Of a stretch of 10,467 nucleotides of DNA, positions 6,348-10,467 are shown piece after piece. Below the pieces are notes generated by a model. That model worked only from the letters and a program-made list of their open reading frames with translations, ran no database searches and was not told the origin of the DNA. Within the stretch, counting starts at the first letter, position 1; every line of letters begins with the position of its first letter. The translations under genes and the position numbers were made by a program. Where the stretch lies: NCBI GenBank assembly GCA_038144835.1, contig JAYQON010000106.1, positions 1 to 10,467 on the forward strand, read 5' to 3'. This stretch comes from JALHOQ01 sp038144835 (lineage in GTDB: Bacteria > Bdellovibrionota > Bdellovibrionia > Bdellovibrionales > UBA1609).

Positions 6348-7589
6348 ATGAATTTTCGAAACCTAATGTCACTCCTCACTTTATTTCTGTTTACTGGCTG
6401 CGGATACAATGAGGACTTCGGTTTTGGTCAGATCAGATCACATGAGCGGGTTGATGAACTTCCTGCGGATCAACTGGAGAAACTGGCACCAACTAAAATA
6501 TTTCGAGCAGTATTTAACAACTCGACAAAAGACATCGCCGAGATTTTGAAGCAATTTCCAGAACAAAGGCACTCCATCAATGCCAATGGAGACACACCTT
6601 TAGGAGTCTCTTTGATTTACGGCCTACATGCCCCGGCGCAGATACTCGCGCGTTCTATTTCGGGCCCCGATCTCAGGCATAAAAACGGTACGGGCCAGGG
6701 GTACATTTTCTTGGCTGCAAGAAATGGATTTAACGACCTCATTTTAAGTCTTTCAAACCAGCACTACGGATCGTTAGGATGGCTTAACAACTTTGAGTTT
6801 TCTGACTTAGATTTTCCTGACGTTAACGGTGAAACCGCCCTATTTGTGGCGGCTAACGGAAAAGTCGCCGAAGCGCTTGAGACCCAGTACTACCGTGGTC
6901 TTTTGGAAATGCCGTTCTGGCGATTCACTCTGCATTTGAATTCTGAAGGCCAAAATTTTTTGCATACCGCCGCCAGAGATGGGCGCAGTGATCTTATTCT
7001 ATGGGCTAGCCGTCGAATGTGTGTTCCAGGAACTTGGGAAACAAGCACTGAATGGTGGCAAAGTTACCCGGCTTCTTTTTTGACAGCTCTGTGGAAAGGC
7101 TTTCAAACCTATTTAGGCAACTGGTCAGGCCCAATTGATTTTCTTTTCAATAAAAGTGACCACAATGGCAAAACGGCCTTACACATCGCGCTAGAATCTA
7201 GAAATTTCAATAGCGCGCGCGCACTTGCAAGTTGCCGCTGGCTTGATTTTGATCGTACTGACATCAAAAACAAACTACCCCTACAAAGTCTGGTTGATTC
7301 TCTCAATCCCTTCAGCCCCAAAGTCGACAAGGCAACTAAAGATCTTTTTGAATTCATTCTAAATCAAAAAACGAGTCTCAGAAGCTTTTACAGATCGAAA
7401 GCAGATTGGATTAACAATCCTGATGCCCAAGGCGATACCGCTCTCCACATCTCCGCTCGATTGGCTGACCAGTACTTTTACGATCGCATCAAACTCATCG
7501 GCGACATTCATAAACCCAATGCCAAAGGATTAACGCCGCAAGGAATCTTTGCAGCTCGTCGACGGGAACTCTCGCGACATGGCCTCTAA
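6348..7589 (+). CDS. Ankyrin-repeat lipoprotein, 413 aa
   Basis: The protein begins with a type II signal peptide: a short hydrophobic stretch, then F15-T-G-C18 as lipobox. The residue after the cysteine is Gly, not Asp, so delivery to the outer membrane is expected under the usual Lol rule. The rest is a string of degenerate ankyrin repeats. Recognisable units are NGDTPL (about 80), NGTGQGYIFLAARNG (113), NGETALFVAANG (160), EGQNFLHTAARDG (200), NGKTALHIALE (273) and QGDTALHISAR (361), with a last partial unit near 391. A Trp-rich insert at about 224-262 interrupts the array. Ankyrin arrays bind other proteins, so this is probably a surface or periplasmic scaffold. A good AAAAAGG Shine-Dalgarno at 6334-6340 fixes the ATG. 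It is the first gene of a three-gene operon, and its end overlaps the next start by 11 nt. Confidence 0.87.
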   Translation: MNFRNLMSLLTLFLFTGCGYNEDFGFGQIRSHERVDELPADQLEKLAPTKIFRAVFNNSTKDIAEILKQFPEQRHSINANGDTPLGVSLIYGLHAPAQILARSISGPDLRHKNGTGQGYIFLAARNGFNDLILSLSNQHYGSLGWLNNFEFSDLDFPDVNGETALFVAANGKVAEALETQYYRGLLEMPFWRFTLHLNSEGQNFLHTAARDGRSDLILWASRRMCVPGTWETSTEWWQSYPASFLTALWKGFQTYLGNWSGPIDFLFNKSDHNGKTALHIALESRNFNSARALASCRWLDFDRTDIKNKLPLQSLVDSLNPFSPKVDKATKDLFEFILNQKTSLRSFYRSKADWINNPDAQGDTALHISARLADQYFYDRIKLIGDIHKPNAKGLTPQGIFAARRRELSRHGL

Positions 7590-8217
7590 TTTTTATTTCG
7601 CTGTTCTATTTTTCTGTTTGGTTACTCTGCAAGGCTGTGCTCCGGAGCCATTGAAATCAACTACATCTCATGAGGGCATGGAAGCTCATGTTATGACGAC
7701 CTTACTTGGGGGGAATCAAAGCCAAATTCTCTTTCTCAAACCGCTCAAAGGCCTCGATTCGCGGGAGCACTTTCGAGTTTCGGCTCGCTTATTACGACCT
7801 CAATCCAATTTAACACTTCACTCCCATTTTATGGGATACAAAAACCGAGATGGCGTTCAAATTCGGTTCCGACGTGATGGAGATCAGCTTTATGTTGATG
7901 TCGGAACTCCTGGAGCGATCAGACAAACTCACCCATTACCCACGGGCTTTCTTTCAAGCGACTTTACTTTGCGAGTGAGAATCGAAATACACGATGGCGT
8001 TAGCACAGGCATTCGCTTAATTCTATGGAACGACAATCAAAAATTTGTAGGAACAACTGAACTCCCAATAAAATTTTTATCCTCCGCCAATGCAGATTTG
8101 GATACCCTTCGGCTCGGGTGGATTTTCAACAGCCATGGCAGAGGCGTCTTTTGGGGCATCGAAACCCAATATGTGACTATCACGAATGCCGACCGAGAAG
8201 CACCTTATGTGGATTAG
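7579..8217 (+). CDS. Lipoprotein with probable LamG/concanavalin-like beta-sandwich, 212 aa
   Basis: A type II signal peptide ends in the lipobox L17-Q-G-C20, followed by Ala, consistent with an outer-membrane lipoprotein. The mature part alternates polar and hydrophobic residues in many short predicted strands: HFRVSARLLR, LTLHSHFMGY, GVQIRFRRDGDQLYVDVG, FTLRVRIEIHDG, GIRLILWND and LDTLRLGWIF. This pattern resembles laminin-G or glucanase-like jelly-roll folds that bind sugars or matrix polymers. No catalytic glutamate motif of a glycosidase was seen, so a binding role is likelier; fold and role are inferred. The ATG at 7579 is chosen because it starts the signal peptide directly and has a GGGAA about 10 nt upstream, whereas a longer reading from a TTG at 7549 would add ten polar residues. 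It overlaps both neighbours by 11 nt, so it is probably translated by coupling. Confidence 0.8.
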   Translation: MASNFYFAVLFFCLVTLQGCAPEPLKSTTSHEGMEAHVMTTLLGGNQSQILFLKPLKGLDSREHFRVSARLLRPQSNLTLHSHFMGYKNRDGVQIRFRRDGDQLYVDVGTPGAIRQTHPLPTGFLSSDFTLRVRIEIHDGVSTGIRLILWNDNQKFVGTTELPIKFLSSANADLDTLRLGWIFNSHGRGVFWGIETQYVTITNADREAPYVD

Positions 8218-9250
8218 TTTTTTATTTTTTAATTTCATCTCACTGGCAGGAACTACGCAGAGTGCTTTATCGTATCGGCCCCAGTCTTCAAGTTTAGACA
8301 GCTCACGACAAGAGCATCAGCGTACGCTTGATTTAAACATTGAATATCGAGTTCAAAAAGATTTGCGCCGACGATTGGCGAATAACAGCGAAGAAGGATT
8401 TCATGAAATATCATTGTCCGGACAGTATGATTTTTTTAATGATCTGCAATTCGAATTCGACTTCTCCACAGAAAAAGTGGATTTCCAACACCAATTCAAG
8501 GTAAACGAAGCTTTTTTGAAATGGACTCCATGGGTTAAAAACCTGCGCTTTCGCTTAGGACAACAGTATCTGCCGGTGGGTCTTTTTAACCAAAGAAGCA
8601 ATTGGTTTTCTACCAATCCTGGCTTTTTTAGAAATATTTTTGCGACAACTAATGAAACTAGTGATTTAGGACTCATCGTGGAAATACTTCCTTTAGGTAG
8701 TCCGTATTTCTTCTTAGAGCTTGGAACTTTTTTAGGAAGAACTAATAGGTCTGAAGATGGCCGAATAGGTAACTCGGTTAGACCACCCCGCCTACTTAGC
8801 TTAAAAAGCAAATCAAAATATCACCAATCCTTTCTTACGCATTACCAACATCATCTGGCATTTCGCGATGAAACCACAGCAATAGGAGCTGGTTCGGAAT
8901 TTTTTTTAAATAATGCGTTAGATATTAATCCACACCTTTTAATCGAAGTTTGGAGAACCGAACAAGAGCAGACTTTCGGGCCTAAACAGCAAAGCGAAGC
9001 ATTTGTAACTTATGTTGGTCTCGAGTGGTGGAAATTTGCCTGGGGCTACCGATGGAGCGTCGCCAGATCTACAGTGACAGGGAATGAGACTTCTATTCAG
9101 CTGCCTGATGAAACTAATCATTTGTTTATGCTGGAATTTAAGCCAGTAGCTCAAATGGCTATTCGCCTTGAACGGGTTTATGAAGTTCAATCAGAGATTT
9201 TAAAGAATGATTGGGTAGGAAGAGCCTTATTGAACTGGACCTGGAAATAA
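8207..9250 (+). CDS. Predicted outer-membrane beta-barrel (porin-like), 347 aa
   Basis: A signal peptide (about residues 1-20, ending TQSA) precedes a protein made of alternating hydrophobic and polar segments with many aromatic residues, typical of transmembrane beta-strands. Examples are RTLDLNIEYRVQ, EISLSGQYDFF, LQFEFDFSTEKVDF, LRFRLGQQYLPVGLF, AFVTYVGLEWWKFAWGYRW and the last strand RALLNWTWK. The segment KVNEAFLKWTP followed by RLGQQYLPVGLF recalls phosphate-selective porin O/P-type barrels, but substrate cannot be told. The final aromatic is penultimate (W then K), not the classic terminal Phe of BamA-assembled barrels. The ATG at 8207 is preferred because GAGAAG lies 6 nt upstream. 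An ATG at 8186 would add seven residues with a lysine in the n-region and cannot be excluded. It is the last gene of the lipoprotein operon and overlaps the previous gene by 11 nt. Confidence 0.8.
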   Translation: MWISFLFFNFISLAGTTQSALSYRPQSSSLDSSRQEHQRTLDLNIEYRVQKDLRRRLANNSEEGFHEISLSGQYDFFNDLQFEFDFSTEKVDFQHQFKVNEAFLKWTPWVKNLRFRLGQQYLPVGLFNQRSNWFSTNPGFFRNIFATTNETSDLGLIVEILPLGSPYFFLELGTFLGRTNRSEDGRIGNSVRPPRLLSLKSKSKYHQSFLTHYQHHLAFRDETTAIGAGSEFFLNNALDINPHLLIEVWRTEQEQTFGPKQQSEAFVTYVGLEWWKFAWGYRWSVARSTVTGNETSIQLPDETNHLFMLEFKPVAQMAIRLERVYEVQSEILKNDWVGRALLNWTWK

Positions 9251-9285
9251 AGGCTTAGGTGGGCCTCACCCACCTAAGCCTTTAT
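9247..9285. terminator. Strong hairpin terminator between convergent genes
   Basis: A perfect 17-bp inverted repeat (9247-9263 and 9269-9285) with a CCTCA loop follows the barrel gene and includes its TAA stop at 9248-9250. The core pairs GGCTTAGGTGGG with CCCACCTAAGCC and is flanked by AAATAAA on the left and TTTAT on the right. It can therefore serve both the plus-strand operon and the convergent peroxiredoxin transcript. The downstream T-tract is short, so a pure intrinsic mechanism is likely but not certain. Confidence 0.85.
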
Positions 9286-9297
9286 GGTCAAATAACT

Positions 9298-9948
9298 TTA
9301 TCGAGTTTTTGAAAAATACCAGTCAGTGACATTATGTTCAGAATGCATTCTAGCCTCAGCCTCAGACACGGTCTTCGGAGGAGGAACAATACAATTTTCT
9401 CCGGGTTGCCAATTTTCAGGAGTCGCAAATCCCGACTTATCAGAGTGTTGCAATGCTTTTAAAACTCGAACAAATTCAGCTATGGATCGACCATTGCTCA
9501 TTGGGTAATAGACCATTGCACGCAAGACACTTTTTGGATCAATAAAAAAAGTTGCCCTGATTGCCGAAGTGTCGCCCGCGCCAGGATGGATCATTCCATA
9601 AGCTTTCGCCACTTCCATTTTTAAATCCTCAATGATTGGGAATTGAATATCGACATCGAAATTTTGTTTGATACTTCTTACCCATGCAATATGCGAATAG
9701 ATACTATCTATTGATAATCCTAAAAGCTCAGTATTAGCCGCTTTGAATTCTTCATAGTGCTTAGCGAACCCAATAAACTCAGTGGTGCAAACGGGCGTAA
9801 AATCAGCGGGGTGTGAGAATAAAATTAGCCATTTACCTTCATAATCAGACAATTTTTTTTGTCCATGAGTTGTTCGTGCGTCAAAGCTTGGGGCCTTTTC
9901 ATTAATTTTCGGAAAATTTGTAGTTGCCGAGGGTTCCGATTGAATCAT
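9298..9948 (-). CDS. Peroxiredoxin, 1-Cys/Prx6 type
   Basis: This 216-aa thiol peroxidase should reduce hydrogen peroxide and organic hydroperoxides in the cytoplasm. The peroxidatic site is P47-x3-T51-x2-C54 in SHPADFTPVCTTEF, with the supporting Arg R131 in AIRATFFIDP. The C-terminal arm, with YPMSNGRS, ATPENWQPGE and IVPPPKT, places it in the Prx6/AhpC-TSA long-arm group. The end reads NVTDWYFSK, where many archaeal and bacterial relatives have two resolving cysteines around DWWFC. Both are absent, so this is a 1-Cys enzyme unless C186 takes part. The ATG at 9946-9948 is chosen because a strong GGGAG lies 8 nt upstream. An ATG at 9991-9993 would add 15 residues with no such site. A promoter with an overlapping palindrome lies about 75 nt upstream, suggesting dedicated control, perhaps by oxidative or redox state. 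Confidence 0.9.
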   Translation of the reverse strand: MIQSEPSATTNFPKINEKAPSFDARTTHGQKKLSDYEGKWLILFSHPADFTPVCTTEFIGFAKHYEEFKAANTELLGLSIDSIYSHIAWVRSIKQNFDVDIQFPIIEDLKMEVAKAYGMIHPGAGDTSAIRATFFIDPKSVLRAMVYYPMSNGRSIAEFVRVLKALQHSDKSGFATPENWQPGENCIVPPPKTVSEAEARMHSEHNVTDWYFSKTR

Positions 9949-9955
9949 TGCTTTT

Positions 9956-9962
9956 TCTCCCT
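9956..9962 (-). promoter_or_regulatory. Ribosome binding site that sets the peroxiredoxin start
   Basis: On the minus strand AGGGAGA precedes AAAAGCA and the ATG at 9946-9948, a near-ideal Shine-Dalgarno position. This favours the 216-aa product over the 231-aa reading from the ATG at 9991-9993. Confidence 0.75.
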
Positions 9963-10020
9963 GGTGAAAGTTTTGTAATCTCGCAAGTTGCATCGTACTT
10001 TAAAGAAAGCCTAAAGGACA

Positions 10021-10048
10021 ATTGTGATTTTTAATCACAGTGAGTCAA
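10021..10048 (-). promoter_or_regulatory. Predicted sigma70-type promoter of the peroxiredoxin gene
   Basis: Read on the minus strand, TTGACT (10043-10048, five of six bases of the -35 consensus) is followed after 16 bp by CACAAT (10021-10026, four of six of the -10 consensus). Transcription would start near 10014, giving a leader of about 65 nt. This is a consensus match by eye, and it lies in the only gap upstream of the gene. Confidence 0.45.
10023..10039. promoter_or_regulatory. Palindromic operator candidate over the peroxiredoxin promoter
   Basis: TGTGATT and AATCACA form a perfect inverted repeat of 7-bp arms around TTT. It covers the spacer and most of the -10 box of the predicted promoter, the usual place for a repressor site. 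The arms match the TGTGA/TCACA half-sites of the CRP/FNR family, but the gap is 7 bp where CRP has 6, so the regulator cannot be named. A second palindrome, ACAATTGT (10018-10025), overlaps it. Confidence 0.45.
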
Positions 10049-10175
10049 ATTGAATCTGACCTGCGTTGATTACATCGCAAAATAAGAATGTGTTATCAAA
10101 CTTGAAATTTACTAGCGACATCAAACTTAATGATGACAGATGACTATCTCCCCCCTATTCGATTAAAATCAAATT

Positions 10176-10467
10176 TTATTTACAAAACATTAAGTCCAGT
10201 GCAAAGGCTTTTTGGTAATCTTTGAATTTATATTTTTCTGCCGCGCTAAATTTGGCTTGTCGTTGCGAGATGCAGCGCTTGATTCTCTGAACTTCACGGG
10301 GACGTGTTTCTGACCAATTCAGCGCCGAGCCCGACTCCAAAGCGTTCGGCTCTAAATCTTCTTCTCGCCAAAAACGACGTTCGGCAGAGGTAGCTCCAAA
10401 GCGAAACGGTACACTGAAGTTCGGTATCACCCCGTTCAGTTGAAAAGAGGAACCATCCGGACGCTGA
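10176..10467 (-). CDS. Probable S41-family (C-terminal processing) peptidase, C-terminal fragment
   Basis: The minus-strand frame ending in TAA at 10176-10178 is open all the way to the right edge, giving the last 96 residues of a longer gene. The GTG at 10428-10430 is internal, not a start. The visible part opens with PDGSSFQLNGVIPNFSVP, matching the strand-loop near the end of the S41/CtpA catalytic domain where the pattern is G-S-x2-Q-x2-G-V-x-P-D-x-x-x-P. A charged segment with FWREEDLEPNAL and a basic helical tail follow. Such enzymes degrade or trim envelope proteins and use a Ser-Lys dyad, which would lie outside the window. The match is to one motif only. The gene precedes the peroxiredoxin on the same strand by 227 bp. 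That gap holds the peroxiredoxin promoter, so the two are probably separate transcripts. Confidence 0.6.
   Translation of the reverse strand, partial: QRPDGSSFQLNGVIPNFSVPFRFGATSAERRFWREEDLEPNALESGSALNWSETRPREVQRIKRCISQRQAKFSAAEKYKFKDYQKAFALDLMFCK

Noticed and set aside
7708..7713. G6 tract in the second lipoprotein gene as a phase-variable switch
   Set aside because: Six bases is short for efficient slippage and occurs by chance in Gly-Gly codons.
10176..10430. Stand-alone 84-aa gene starting at the GTG at 10428-10430
   Set aside because: The frame continues open to the window edge with S41-like sequence (PDGSSFQLNGVIP) spanning that GTG, so it is the end of a longer gene.

Overview
This window carries twelve supportable protein genes, two of them cut by the window edges. 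No RNA genes, mobile elements, CRISPR arrays or prophage genes were seen. Composition looks moderate and slightly AT-rich by eye. The mix is a secreted DUF2608-type HAD protein, many small exported proteins and lipoproteins, an S41 protease and tight 4 to 11 nt gene overlaps. It suggests a Gram-negative (lipoproteins plus an outer-membrane barrel), possibly a Bdellovibrionota-like or other delta-type bacterium. The lineage is inference from gene character, not from a search.

Left region (1-4020), mainly housekeeping. The minus-strand start of a probable HD-domain phosphohydrolase (1-101) diverges from an exported HAD-fold protein (213-1055). Facing that gene is a minus-strand pair of tRNA modification genes: truC (pseudouridine-65 synthase, 1653-2381) and a DTW-domain tRNA-uridine aminocarboxypropyltransferase (1058-1660), overlapping by 8 nt. 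A plus-strand DEAD-box RNA helicase with a basic tail and a TTG start (2539-4020) diverges from truC.

Central region (4054-9250), an envelope or secreted island with no recognised function. On the minus strand, a 548-aa exported protein of unknown family and a 158-aa exported protein are joined by an ATGA stop/start overlap. Diverging from them on the plus strand is a three-gene operon: an ankyrin-repeat lipoprotein, a second lipoprotein that is probably a beta-sandwich, and a predicted outer-membrane beta-barrel. The two junctions each overlap by exactly 11 nt, and the operon ends in a 17-bp perfect hairpin. All five products carry export signals. This divergent set is the best candidate in the window for an undescribed system, perhaps a surface complex plus exported partner proteins. 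No catalytic or binding activity can be read from the sequence.

Right region (9298-10467). A minus-strand Prx6/1-Cys type peroxiredoxin has a promoter whose spacer and -10 box are overlaid by a perfect 7-3-7 palindrome, consistent with control by a dimeric regulator. Upstream of it on the same strand is the C-terminal end of a probable S41-family (C-terminal processing) peptidase that runs off the right edge.
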